Of a DNA stretch of 64,000 nucleotides, positions 41,884-50,285 are shown one piece after another. Location of the stretch: contig CAYILR010000015.1 in NCBI GenBank assembly GCA_964364175.1, positions 16,887 to 80,886 of the forward strand. The letters are read 5' to 3'. Within the stretch, counting starts at the first letter, position 1. The number at the start of each line of letters is the position of its first letter. Position numbers and translations under genes: made by a program. The notes beneath the pieces are model-generated. The model saw only the letters and a program-made list of their open reading frames with translations. It was not told where the DNA came from and did not search any database. The stretch is from CAYILR01 sp964364175. Its GTDB lineage: Bacteria > Bdellovibrionota > UBA1018.

Positions 41884-42477
41884 TTAGGAAAGCGTAGCGT
41901 CGTATGCGCGAAGCGCGTTGAAGACCTCGTCCCGAATCTTCAACGAGACGAAACGCACCACAGGCTTCTCCTGGACCGTCTTCTGCCACTCCTGGACGTC
42001 GAACAAGTGACCCGTAGGCTCTACAATACCTCGCTTGCCTAAGGACTTCGCCATCGCCGCAGGCAGGGCATAGGTATCAGCGCCGGAGCGTGACCATGCG
42101 CGCAGATGGGCGCGTTCTGTCTTTGACAACTTTGTGATGTCGAAATCTTTGCTTTTGTTAGATGTAGCGACGCGGATACGCTGGCCAAGCCCAGTCTGCT
42201 CACGAACCGCCGTGATCAAGTCGTCAAGGTCCATCCTGATGCGCGTGCCGAGGTTCTGAAGTCGCTCGATGTTCTCGCCGGGGTGGCGCCCTTCCATCAA
42301 GTCGTTCCCAGCCTGAGCGTAGACGTCGAGGAACTCGCGCATGTAGCGCATGATCTCGGCTTGGTTCGGCTTGCTGCCGTAGCGGAAGATCGCCTGCGGG
42401 CTCTGCGGCCCTCGGCCTTCCAAGGCGGAGGCAGCGGCGCGAAGCGCATGGGCAATCCGGTGCTTCTGGACCTTCAT
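41884..42477 (-). CDS. probable virion-associated protein with N-terminal LRAAAxxL motif
   Basis: 197 residues, helical. It begins MKVQKHRIAHALRAAASAL, close to the start of the 760-residue protein at 47969-50251 and to internal segments of two others. The remainder has no recognised family; the end is DEVFNALRAYDATLS. I chose the Met at 42477, which places the motif at the N-terminus; the longer frame to 42540 overlaps the divergent thermonuclease gene. It is the gene upstream of the zincin. Confidence 0.65.
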   Translation of the reverse strand: MKVQKHRIAHALRAAASALEGRGPQSPQAIFRYGSKPNQAEIMRYMREFLDVYAQAGNDLMEGRHPGENIERLQNLGTRIRMDLDDLITAVREQTGLGQRIRVATSNKSKDFDITKLSKTERAHLRAWSRSGADTYALPAAMAKSLGKRGIVEPTGHLFDVQEWQKTVQEKPVVRFVSLKIRDEVFNALRAYDATLS

Positions 42478-42509
42478 GTCACAGGGTGCGCAGGCGCGCA
42501 TCCTAGCGT

Positions 42510-42914
42510 ATGGCTCTCCCGTCCTCCATCGATGTTGCAACCCTGAAGATCGAAGACTTCCTTCATTGGTACAAGGCGATTTTCGCCGGTGACAACTACG
42601 ACGGAGACACAGCGAAATTTGAGATCGATTTAGGTTATCACTTAGCCGACCGCTTGAGGACCTACCGGCTCTTGGGCATCAACGCGCCGGAGGTCAACAA
42701 GACCGAGACTCGCGCCGCGGGTCTGAAGGCTCGGGACTATCTCAAGTTCCTCCTCGAAGGAAAGCCCCTCATCATCGACTCCATCAAAGACAAGGCCGAC
42801 AAGTATGGCGGTCGATGGCTCGGTGAAATCTGGGCGCTCCAAGGCGATGGCACCTGGCTCAACGTGAACCAGGAGATGATCAACGCCGGTCACGCCGTTC
42901 CATACAATCCATGA
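42510..42914 (+). CDS. thermonuclease (staphylococcal nuclease family)
   Basis: 134 residues covering the whole OB-fold: YDGDTAKFEIDLG (calcium-binding Asp), YRLLGINAPE (active-site Arg and Glu, with Asn where the staphylococcal enzyme has Asp40), KYGGRWLG (second active-site Arg), and INAGHAVPYNP. Such enzymes cleave DNA and RNA to 3'-phosphates. There is no signal peptide. It heads the plus-strand group with holin-like protein and amidase, so it may degrade host DNA late in infection. The ribosome-binding site is weak. Confidence 0.85.
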   Translation: MALPSSIDVATLKIEDFLHWYKAIFAGDNYDGDTAKFEIDLGYHLADRLRTYRLLGINAPEVNKTETRAAGLKARDYLKFLLEGKPLIIDSIKDKADKYGGRWLGEIWALQGDGTWLNVNQEMINAGHAVPYNP

Positions 42915-42927
42915 AAGGAAGTGCAAC

Positions 42928-43356
42928 ATGGCAGATGCAGTGAACCCACTGAGCGCTCTCGCGGAGAAGATGAAGAAGGGCATGAGCCCAGATGAGCAGA
43001 AGCTCCTCGACAAGCTCATGTCCGACGCCGAGGCGTTCGCCAAGGCCGCGGACAGCGACGGAGACGGCAAGCCAGACGCCGCTGGCATAAAGGCGTTGTT
43101 CCACAAGAACGGCGAGTTCAGCAAGACCTCACTCATCCTCGTGTTGTCGTGGCTCGGTGGCCTCGGCATGTGGCTCGTTCAGGGTTTGGCCCACGGCATG
43201 ACGATCCCAGGCATCGGCCTTACCATCCCGCCGTTTGACTCCAGCGCCGCGCTTGCGATGCTCGGTGCTTCGTCGTCGCTCTACATGGCGACGCACAACA
43301 TCAAGCTCAACATCGGTGGCGCTCAGCCATCCGAGGCTGAGAAGGCCGGGGGCTGA
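42928..43356 (+). CDS. holin-like membrane protein with EF-hand-like loop
   Basis: 142 residues. Two hydrophobic stretches (about 67-88, TSLILVLSWLGGLGMWLVQG; and about 107-126, SAALAMLGASSSLYMATHN) fit a two-helix holin, and the amidase follows 5 nt later. The soluble N-terminal part holds DSDGDGKPD at about residue 43, a calcium-loop pattern as in EF-hand or dockerin repeats. AAAGGAAG precedes the ATG. Holin function is inferred from helices and position. Confidence 0.6.
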   Translation: MADAVNPLSALAEKMKKGMSPDEQKLLDKLMSDAEAFAKAADSDGDGKPDAAGIKALFHKNGEFSKTSLILVLSWLGGLGMWLVQGLAHGMTIPGIGLTIPPFDSSAALAMLGASSSLYMATHNIKLNIGGAQPSEAEKAGG

Positions 43357-43361
43357 GCTTC

Positions 43362-44114
43362 ATGACGCCCGACCACCCGACCTGGCTTCCGGTCCCGAGT
43401 CCGAACAAGCACTCGGGACGAAATCCCAAGTGGCCTGTCAACGGTCTCGTGATTCACTTCACGGCAGCCGGGTCGGGCAAAGGCACGGCCGACTACTTCT
43501 CGAAGCGGGAGGTCTCGTGGGTAGAAGCAGGGGTCACCAAGACGGCCAAAGTCTCGGCCTCTGCTCACCTCACGATCGACCGAGATGGGACCGTGTACCA
43601 GAGCGTGAACTTCGCTGACCGAGCATGGCACGCTGGCCCTGCTACATTGTGGAAGGGCGCCAAGACGCCGACGAACGTCAACGACTTCACCATCGGCATC
43701 GAGATCGCCAACTGGGGGCAGTTGCTCACCAGCAACAACGGCTACCTCAACTACCTGAAGAAGCCGTACAAGGGACCAGCGCCGTTTTTGAGCACGAAGG
43801 ACGGCAGCTACTGGGAGCCATACCCTGAAGCTCAGGTGAACGCGGTCATCCAGGCGACCAAGATCATCATCTCCAAGTTCCCGGCTATCACGCGCGCAGA
43901 CGTGACTGGGCACGAGAACATCCAGAGCAACAAGAAGGACCCCGGCCCAGCGTGGCCGTGGGAGCACTTCCTGGACTCGGTCTTTGGTGACGACGACGAG
44001 CAGGTGGCTCACCTGAACGCGGCCGAGGACGACGACCGGGCCGGCGTCTACTACGACGAGAAGAACGAGATCTGCCTCGACCCGAATCAGGCCCAGAGCA
44101 CCGAGAAGGGCTGA
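43362..44114 (+). CDS. N-acetylmuramoyl-L-alanine amidase (Amidase_2 endolysin)
   Basis: 250 residues. VIHFTAA gives the first zinc ligand (H32); SAHLTIDRDGTVYQ (67-80), RAWHAG (87-92) and IGIEIAN follow; VTGHEN (H184) and KKDPGPAWPW (D193) supply the remaining ligands. This is the Amidase_2/PGRP fold that cuts between MurNAc and the stem peptide. The last 45 residues are acidic and probably disordered, with no obvious wall-binding repeat. No signal peptide, so it depends on the holin for access. Confidence 0.9.
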   Translation: MTPDHPTWLPVPSPNKHSGRNPKWPVNGLVIHFTAAGSGKGTADYFSKREVSWVEAGVTKTAKVSASAHLTIDRDGTVYQSVNFADRAWHAGPATLWKGAKTPTNVNDFTIGIEIANWGQLLTSNNGYLNYLKKPYKGPAPFLSTKDGSYWEPYPEAQVNAVIQATKIIISKFPAITRADVTGHENIQSNKKDPGPAWPWEHFLDSVFGDDDEQVAHLNAAEDDDRAGVYYDEKNEICLDPNQAQSTEKG

Positions 44115-44160
44115 GGCTTACGAGCCTTGCGGGTCTCCCAGATGTCGGCGAGGTCGAACT

Positions 44161-44424
44161 TCACAATGTTGCTTGCGTGACGACGAACGCCGGGGTCTTT
44201 GGGCCGACCCAGGCACCCACGATATTGAAGTCGAAGAACTCCAAGGCATCAAGGTAGCTCATCCCGTCGCGGTCTTGCAGGATCTTGAGCACCTGATCCG
44301 TGTCGTAGACAACGAACCACTCCGATGGCCCACGCTGAGCAACACCAATGATGGCCTCGTCGTAGCCGTCGGCGAAGAGGAGCTTCTCTTCGCCAGAGGC
44401 GTGGACGCACTCCTCTCTGGTCAT
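44161..44424 (-). CDS. small hypothetical protein
   Basis: 87 residues, not recognised; acidic, mixed alpha/beta (SEWFVVYDTDQVLKILQDRD). The ATG at 44424 follows the previous stop by 2 nt; longer frames overlap that gene. It converges with the amidase gene. Confidence 0.65.
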   Translation of the reverse strand: MTREECVHASGEEKLLFADGYDEAIIGVAQRGPSEWFVVYDTDQVLKILQDRDGMSYLDALEFFDFNIVGAWVGPKTPAFVVTQATL

Positions 44425-44426
44425 GG

Positions 44427-44804
44427 TCACTTGGCCCGACGCTTCTGGGCGGCCTGTGCGCGCCGCTGGTGCCGGTTGAGAGGCGCTGGCTGTCTCGGGC
44501 CGGTGTTCAGGTTCGGACCCGCTGTGGACGGTATGGAGACCGACAAGGACCACTCGATGCCATTCTCGTCGGTGTAGACGATGGGCTCCGAGGCCGTGGC
44601 CGTCGGGTCACCTCCTCGAACGCGACCCGTCGCCTTCAGGGCGAGGTAGCGATCGTAAGGAACCATCATCGTGTTGCCGGTCATCAGTTTTTTCTCCTTT
44701 GGCTGCGTCATTGTGCCGTCGCTGGTCGCCTCCGGCCATTCCGAGAAGTCGTCGAAGGTAATCGCGTTGGTGGTCATGCCGCGGAGTCGGCCGGGCTCCT
44801 TCAT
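44427..44804 (-). CDS. hypothetical protein with basic C-terminus
   Basis: 125 residues, mostly polar and probably partly disordered, ending in NRHQRRAQAAQKRRAK. The ATG at 44804 overlaps the upstream stop as ATGA with AGGGGCG before it; an ATG at 44777 is the alternative. The basic tail suggests nucleic-acid binding. Confidence 0.6.
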   Translation of the reverse strand: MKEPGRLRGMTTNAITFDDFSEWPEATSDGTMTQPKEKKLMTGNTMMVPYDRYLALKATGRVRGGDPTATASEPIVYTDENGIEWSLSVSIPSTAGPNLNTGPRQPAPLNRHQRRAQAAQKRRAK

Positions 44805-45235
44805 CGCCCCTGTTCCTTGCGGTACTGCTCACAACAACGAGTGATGGCGTCTGCCTGCTCGACGGTCGAGGCGCCGATGTGGATCTCACCGATGACACAC
44901 ATCGCAGAGGCCAACCAGCGGTAAGCAGCACCTCGCGTCTCGAACAGGCCGTCCTTCCACAGCGGGTCGAACGCAGCGTGCGCCTTCGAGCGTGCCGCAC
45001 GAGTCTCTGCGTCCGCAGGGAAGCCGAGTGGATGCCCAGAGGCGTGCGTTCCGACGTAGCGCCCGCAGTCACAGAGGAAAAACTGCTTGGCGTAGAGGTC
45101 TGGGCGATGCGGGTAGATCTTCTCGCCGCCGACGGGCGTCGCAGCCTTCCCACAGACGCACGAGACGCTTGGTGGTGGCGCCCCCTCATGTGAGGGCCGA
45201 ACATAGGCGGAAGGACCGTTATCGTTCGTCGTCAT
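44801..45235 (-). CDS. zinc-finger-containing protein (DUF3268-like)
   Basis: 144 residues. CVCG near residue 26, then IYPHRPDLYAKQFFLCDCGR with the second Cys pair, YVGTHASGHPLG, KAHAAFDPLWKDGLFETRG and AAYRWLASAM match the DUF3268 zinc-finger proteins common in phages and mobile elements. The function of the family is not known. The ATG overlaps the stop of the exonuclease gene, so the two are co-translated. Confidence 0.8.
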   Translation of the reverse strand: MTTNDNGPSAYVRPSHEGAPPPSVSCVCGKAATPVGGEKIYPHRPDLYAKQFFLCDCGRYVGTHASGHPLGFPADAETRAARSKAHAAFDPLWKDGLFETRGAAYRWLASAMCVIGEIHIGASTVEQADAITRCCEQYRKEQGR

Positions 45236-46224
45236 CGCATCAACTCCTTGAACAAAGGTTCGACTTGAGCCAACAAGGACTCACACTCGAACTCGACCAG
45301 CGTGTCGAGGGCACCGGCGACGTTGCCGGTCTCGACCTTGAGGGGATTCGATCCGACTGGAATCTGGGCGAGGTCCAGGTTCACGACCCGGAAGTTGTTG
45401 AGCATGTCCTGGCGCTCGGCCATGAGCGCGTCTTGGAACGGCTCAGGGACAGGCAAGTGGTCCTTCGTGATGTTGTTCTGGTAGGCGTCGAAGTAGATGT
45501 CAGAGAGTTCGTCTTCGGCGAAGCCGCGTAGCACGTCCTTCTTGCCTGGACGGATGGCCCCACGGAGGCCGTGGATCTCATCCGAGGCGTCGCCGAGCAG
45601 GGCCTTGAGCTTGGCCAGCGCCCTCGGGCTCACCCCGAACTCCTCCTTCACCATCTCCTCTCGAACCCAGATGTTCTTGCTCTTGGCGCGCGGACCCTTT
45701 GGCTTCTTGGTCACCAAGGCTGCAATCTTGGCTTTGTCATCAACGAGCGCCCAAAGATCTCTGTCGCCCGAGTAGATGAGGATCGATCCCTTGACGTCCA
45801 ACGGCGCGTGGCGGGTGAACCAGCACGCCATGTCATCAGCCTCGAAGTCATCGAGGCTGAGGTGGTAGCCGGGGAACGACCGCAGCAGGCGCTCGACCTC
45901 GGGGCCAGGTGACCACTGCTTCGGGGCTCCATCAGGAGGGCGACGGCTCTGCTTGTAGGAAGGCACCAAGGCTCGACGCCACGGACAACCACGGTCGTAG
46001 ACGAAGGCCAGACGCCGGGGATGGAAGGTCCCGATGAAACTCTTGATCTGTTTGAAGGCACCGAAGATGTGCCCGACCATCCGACCATCGGAGGTCTGGA
46101 GTCGCTGGCCCATCGCATGGGCGTGGCGATGGGCCATGAACGACACGTCCAGAAGGAGCGTGTCTACGCTCTCGTCCTTCTCGTCATCGTCTTTGAGGTT
46201 GTTGCCTAACCAAGGTTGTTGCAT
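45232..46224 (-). CDS. 5'-3' exonuclease / flap endonuclease (FEN-PIN family)
   Basis: 330 residues with the full metal-binding set of phage FEN enzymes (T5 D15, T4 RNase H, Pol I N-domain): LLLDVSF (D26), WRRALVPSYKQSR (83-94), DDFEADD (125-131), SGDRDL (152-157) and GDASDEIHGLRGAI (211-224), the last corresponding to the GDxSDNIPGxxGIG helix-hairpin-helix block. It would remove RNA primers and 5' flaps during replication. The C-terminal 80 residues are helical and less conserved. Confidence 0.9.
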   Translation of the reverse strand: MQQPWLGNNLKDDDEKDESVDTLLLDVSFMAHRHAHAMGQRLQTSDGRMVGHIFGAFKQIKSFIGTFHPRRLAFVYDRGCPWRRALVPSYKQSRRPPDGAPKQWSPGPEVERLLRSFPGYHLSLDDFEADDMACWFTRHAPLDVKGSILIYSGDRDLWALVDDKAKIAALVTKKPKGPRAKSKNIWVREEMVKEEFGVSPRALAKLKALLGDASDEIHGLRGAIRPGKKDVLRGFAEDELSDIYFDAYQNNITKDHLPVPEPFQDALMAERQDMLNNFRVVNLDLAQIPVGSNPLKVETGNVAGALDTLVEFECESLLAQVEPLFKELMR

Positions 46225-46231
46225 CCGCGCG

Positions 46232-46546
46232 TCACCGTCCGCCCCATGGGTTCCCAGTCACTTTTCGAGCGGCGACGACTTGGGACACGGTTGGAGCGGC
46301 GGGAGTGTGCGCTGAAGCTACGGGAGCGTCAACAGGAGGTTGGCCCTCAAACACCATCGAAGCCTCACCGACGAGGTCAGCGATGTCGGCATACGGCTGC
46401 GCGAGAAGACCGTTCTCCTCCGGGTTCTGGTCGTAGATAGCCTCGGCCTTCTCGGAGAAGGCGTCCGCGACACGCGCCAACACTTCCCTGAGTTCGGTGG
46501 GCTCCGAGTTTTGGAAGTAGGCCAGGACTTCTTCACGTGTCGTCAT
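46232..46546 (-). CDS. small hypothetical protein
   Basis: 104 residues. The N-terminal two thirds are helical and acidic, the C-terminal third is Ala/Pro/Val-rich and probably disordered. AGAAAGG before the ATG lies inside the 16-codon frame upstream. No family recognised. Confidence 0.65.
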   Translation of the reverse strand: MTTREEVLAYFQNSEPTELREVLARVADAFSEKAEAIYDQNPEENGLLAQPYADIADLVGEASMVFEGQPPVDAPVASAHTPAAPTVSQVVAARKVTGNPWGGR

Positions 46547-46597
46547 TCAGCGAACCTTTCTAGCAAGGAAGTCCACGTAGCCGGCTTTGGTCTTCAT
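46547..46597 (-). CDS. possible 16-codon mini-gene
   Basis: MKTKAGYVDFLARKVR: its ATG overlaps the previous stop (ATGA), GGAG lies just upstream, and its stop abuts the next ATG. It fills the gap between two genes exactly, as a genuine short gene or a coupling leader would. Too short to judge by composition. Confidence 0.35.
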   Translation of the reverse strand: MKTKAGYVDFLARKVR

Positions 46598-47187
46598 GGC
46601 TCCATCTCGTAGTCACTCTGGCCCTCCAGAGCTTCAATGAGGTACCTCCTGGCCTTCATGATCTGAACCTGGTCGCTGAGTAGAAGCACCGCCTTGGCAG
46701 TGCCTTCCACAGGTGTCTCTTCCACCGCCTCCGCGGCTTCCTCCTCAACCTCGTCTGCGGTAGACGCCTCGCCGGTGTTCTCGTCCAAGTCGCCTTCGGC
46801 TTCCTCGGCCTGGGACTCTTCGATCTCGGCCACTTCCTGCGCGTCGGCGGCTTCAGCGGCCTCCTCCTCCGCCTTCTTGGCGACCTTCTTTACCTCGCGG
46901 AGCAGCTTCTTGGCCTTGCTCTGGGCGTCGCCTTTGCGCTTGAACAGCCCGACGATAGAAGACTGTTCGAGGCCGTTCTTCACCTTGTCCATGAACTCGG
47001 CGAACGACACCTCGACGGCGACGTTCTCAAGCTCCTGCTCGGCCGTTGGTTGGATCACGACCCAGAACTTCTTGGGCAGCCCCGAAACCTTGAGATCGGC
47101 TGCGCCTTCCTCTCCCTCAGCTTCAGCAGCCAGGAGGCGAGTAGCGGACAAGATCTGAGCAGTGGCTTTGACGAGTTGGTGACTCAT
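46594..47187 (-). CDS. acidic hypothetical protein
   Basis: 197 residues. The N-terminal 90 residues are globular and open with a helical segment (TAQILSATRLLAAEAEGEEG) that loosely resembles the LRAAAxxL motif. Residues 95-160 are extremely Glu/Ala-rich and probably a disordered or long helical region. A C-terminal helical hook follows. Acidic helical proteins near head genes are sometimes scaffolding proteins, but nothing fixes this here. Confidence 0.65.
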   Translation of the reverse strand: MSHQLVKATAQILSATRLLAAEAEGEEGAADLKVSGLPKKFWVVIQPTAEQELENVAVEVSFAEFMDKVKNGLEQSSIVGLFKRKGDAQSKAKKLLREVKKVAKKAEEEAAEAADAQEVAEIEESQAEEAEGDLDENTGEASTADEVEEEAAEAVEETPVEGTAKAVLLLSDQVQIMKARRYLIEALEGQSDYEMEP

Positions 47188-47217
47188 GGTTTCCTCAATG
47201 AAATCATGTACTTAGAC

Positions 47218-47961
47218 CTAATAGCGGAATAACTCTGTGCCAGCCCAACCCATATCCGTACCACCGGCTCCAGCACCTTGGGCGTCTGAGGTGTCTGGGG
47301 GAGCTTTTGGCAGCACAGGAACAAGGGGGTTGATGAACTCGGAGTAGTCGTCCGGATCTTCCTCAACAGGCAACGGACGCGGGTAGCCGTTCGGAGTGCG
47401 GAGCATCTGCACCACCAGATCGGCCAGACGTGCACCACCCACCGCGATGGTAGCTCCACCAGGAGACAAGTACGGAGCCGTGATGGAACCACTGCTCTTG
47501 GTGGCCAGCCACCACTCCTCAGGCTTGAGCTTCACGTCTGGGCAGTACATCGGCATCTTCGTCGGCACGACGCCGACCGCGTAGACGTCGTCGAAGGTGA
47601 GGACGCGCTTGCCGCCAGGGCCGGGCTGGTTCGGGTCCTCACCTTCCTTCTTGAGCTTCGCTGGGTTCTTGATCCCAAGCTTCACGGCCAGCTTCGGGAG
47701 TCCCTCACGACGGAAGACGATGACGTAGCCGAGCCGAAGGAAGTCAGGAGCCCAGGCCGGGCGAGCTTCGTCTTGGAACTTCGCCCAGAATGGGTTTTTC
47801 TTGTCGGCGACGAGCTTGTCCTCATCGTCCACCATCCGACCTGTAGCGTCGACGCTCTTGCCCAGCATATGCGCCACATGCTGGCCTACGAGAGGCCAGC
47901 CCGTCGGGGGGATCTTCTTCCCCTTTGGGCGGATGTGGAGCATGTACCAGGAAGCGTCCAT
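47218..47961 (-). CDS. hypothetical protein
   Basis: 247 residues, not recognised. Mixed alpha/beta N-terminal domain (WYMLHIRPKGKKIPPTGWPL, LGYVIVFRREGLPKLAVKLG), then WWLATKSSGS, and a Pro/Gly-rich C-terminus ending GTELFRY, possibly an accessory virion protein by neighbourhood. The ATG at 47961 lies 7 nt after the previous stop. Confidence 0.65.
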   Translation of the reverse strand: MDASWYMLHIRPKGKKIPPTGWPLVGQHVAHMLGKSVDATGRMVDDEDKLVADKKNPFWAKFQDEARPAWAPDFLRLGYVIVFRREGLPKLAVKLGIKNPAKLKKEGEDPNQPGPGGKRVLTFDDVYAVGVVPTKMPMYCPDVKLKPEEWWLATKSSGSITAPYLSPGGATIAVGGARLADLVVQMLRTPNGYPRPLPVEEDPDDYSEFINPLVPVLPKAPPDTSDAQGAGAGGTDMGWAGTELFRY

Positions 47962-47968
47962 GATGGTT

Positions 47969-50251
47969 TCAGTTCTCCCGGATGGTCTCGACGAAGTCGG
48001 AGATGGCCTTCTCCAAGGCTGCGTCGTCCGCACCCTCGGCAATGGCCTTTTCCCCGACCTTGAAGATTTTTGGGATGTTCATCATATCGATCTGCACGCC
48101 TTGGGCGACCTTGTAGTAAGCCTTCTCGACGCGCTTTTCGTCGAGCTTCTTCTGCTGGTTGGGCGTCAGCTTGCGGGCCGCACTCATGGACGATCCATAG
48201 GCGACATACTTCCCGTCATCCGTTTTGTGGAGCTTTGAGAAGCGGGCCAAGGTATCGAAGACGTCTTCGATATCTTCATCCGTTGTGCCGGGGTTGTGCC
48301 TCTTCAGAACCTTGGCCACTTGAGATGGCCGCACTGGGGCCTTCGACATCTGCATCAACTCTTGAATATCCTTCACGAGCTTTGGTGAAACCCCTTCTGG
48401 GAGGTTCATCTGCTTCGCCGCGTTGAGGCCGCCGACCTTGCTCTTGGTGGTGGAGGACGGAGCCGGTCCTTTGGACATGGCGTTGCGCAGCTTCTCGTTC
48501 CAGTACGAGACGGCCTTGCTGTCGCCGCGCTTGGCAGCCGCAGCGCGCTTCTCCCGAATGTTCGCGATGGGGTTGTCAGCGGCCTTGATGGCCGCCTCCG
48601 CAGCCGCCAGTGCCTTGGCTGCACCCTTGAGCGGGAGCTTCTGCTGGCGGGCGTCGTAGCCGCCTTCGAGGGCCGAGGCGATGGCGCCGGACAGCTTGTC
48701 GAGACCGGGGATGTCCTTCATCATCGTGTCGACGACGTCTTCGACCGATTCGTCGCTGTCGCTGGCGTAGGTCTGGATACACTCGGCGATCTCGCCGGGG
48801 TCCATCTGCAAGACGTTCTCGACGAAGAACTCGTCGAAGACGTCCTTGTCCATGTCGGCGTTGCTGAGGTCGGTGTCCTCGATGTTCTTGACCTCGCTGC
48901 TGAACTCCTCCTTGAGGTAGGCCGCGAGGTCGCCAGCCAGCGATTGGGCTCCATAGCCCTCGTCCACATTCAGGGGGCTCGTGATTCGCAGGTCGGCGAG
49001 AGGACCATTGTTGAGGTGCAGAGGCTCGTCGACGGTGATTTTGATGTACGGATCGGAGTAGATACCGTCGACATCGCCAGTCTCCTTGGCCGTGACCGAG
49101 TAGTTCTGCTTCACGACGGCAGGCTCACCGTTGGAGTCCTCGCCCTCGTAGTCGGCGGTGCCGTTCACCTCGTTGAGGAGATTGATGACACCTTCAGAGT
49201 AGCTTTTGGCCAGATAGGCTTCGACGCCGCTCTCCATGGCTGTCATGTACGCATGACGGGCTGCATCGGGGAAGCAGGTGATGGCCTCGGACGAGGTCTT
49301 CTCGCCGTAGTCCGTAAGCTCTCGCGCAGATGGAGCGTCGGAGACCTCGTAGCTCCCATCCTTTGCCCACTTCGCGGCGTACTTGAGGCCGAGGTCGTCG
49401 AGGATCTCGGAGAGGGAGACGGTGAAGCTGATGGACTCACCCTCCCAGATGCCGTCCTTGAGTTGTCCTTGCTTTTCGACTTTCACACCAGCGGCAGCCT
49501 TGACCGTCGCCTTGGCAGGCAGGGACTGGCCGCCTTGACGGATGGCGATCTGCTTCCAGTTCTTGGCCGACCCGGAAGGGAGAATCAGCAGGTTGGTATA
49601 CTGGTCGAACGACACCCAAGCGACGTCGACCGGGCCTTCGGGCGCCTGACGCTGCTCGACCTTCACCTTCGGCTTGTTCTCGGGGAGCGAAAGATCGAAC
49701 TGCGGATCGACGACGAGCTTGAGGGCCTGTTGCACCGCGCGCTTGGCGTCGGGGCCGGGGACTTCAGCCAAGGTCTCGGCGGTGCCGGCCTTCTCACCCA
49801 AGAGCAAGACCGTGAACTTGGCGCTGACCGTGCTGGCCTTGACGGCGGCCTGCTCCTTTTCGAGAAGCAGCGAGGCTGATGATACCCGGCCATACGCCTT
49901 GTGGATCTGCTTCAGGGCCTCAGCCTGGTCTTTCGCGGCCAGCTTCACGCCCATCTTCACCATTTGCTGCGCCGTATCGAGTAGGTCTTTGACCTTGTAC
50001 ATCACGTCCGTGTCCAAGGACTCGGTCGGGTAGTGCTTCTTGAAGGCAGCGACGACACGGTCAAGGTGGTTTGCGATTTGTGCCGCCTCCTTTGCGTCAA
50101 CAGCCGACTTCTTGGCGAAGTTGTACGACTGAAGGAAGCTCTCAAGCTCTCCAGCGACCTCTCCTTTGACCTTCGCCGGAAGCACGGCTCCGAGCTTCTG
50201 CGCCGCTGCACGAAGCTGTTTGGCGATCTGGAGGCGGCGGGTCTTGTCCAT
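47969..50251 (-). CDS. large probable virion protein with N-terminal LRAAAxxL motif
   Basis: 760 residues. It begins MDKTRRLQIAKQLRAAAQKL, the motif shared with three other products. Residues 30-190 are helical, 190-330 include a beta-rich part (VDVAWVSFDQYTNLLILPSG), 330-560 are acidic, and the last 150 residues contain a winged-helix-like segment (RPSQVAKVLKRHNPGTTDED). No enzymatic motif. AGGAG before the ATG at 50251 decides the start over 50314. Confidence 0.7.
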   Translation of the reverse strand: MDKTRRLQIAKQLRAAAQKLGAVLPAKVKGEVAGELESFLQSYNFAKKSAVDAKEAAQIANHLDRVVAAFKKHYPTESLDTDVMYKVKDLLDTAQQMVKMGVKLAAKDQAEALKQIHKAYGRVSSASLLLEKEQAAVKASTVSAKFTVLLLGEKAGTAETLAEVPGPDAKRAVQQALKLVVDPQFDLSLPENKPKVKVEQRQAPEGPVDVAWVSFDQYTNLLILPSGSAKNWKQIAIRQGGQSLPAKATVKAAAGVKVEKQGQLKDGIWEGESISFTVSLSEILDDLGLKYAAKWAKDGSYEVSDAPSARELTDYGEKTSSEAITCFPDAARHAYMTAMESGVEAYLAKSYSEGVINLLNEVNGTADYEGEDSNGEPAVVKQNYSVTAKETGDVDGIYSDPYIKITVDEPLHLNNGPLADLRITSPLNVDEGYGAQSLAGDLAAYLKEEFSSEVKNIEDTDLSNADMDKDVFDEFFVENVLQMDPGEIAECIQTYASDSDESVEDVVDTMMKDIPGLDKLSGAIASALEGGYDARQQKLPLKGAAKALAAAEAAIKAADNPIANIREKRAAAAKRGDSKAVSYWNEKLRNAMSKGPAPSSTTKSKVGGLNAAKQMNLPEGVSPKLVKDIQELMQMSKAPVRPSQVAKVLKRHNPGTTDEDIEDVFDTLARFSKLHKTDDGKYVAYGSSMSAARKLTPNQQKKLDEKRVEKAYYKVAQGVQIDMMNIPKIFKVGEKAIAEGADDAALEKAISDFVETIREN

Positions 50252-50285
50252 GGGAAGCTCCTGACCAGAGGATGTGAAGAAGCGC

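Noticed and set aside
42478..42509. Divergent promoter between the 41884 and 42510 genes
   Set aside because: Only 32 nt, with no recognisable -35/-10 boxes on either strand.
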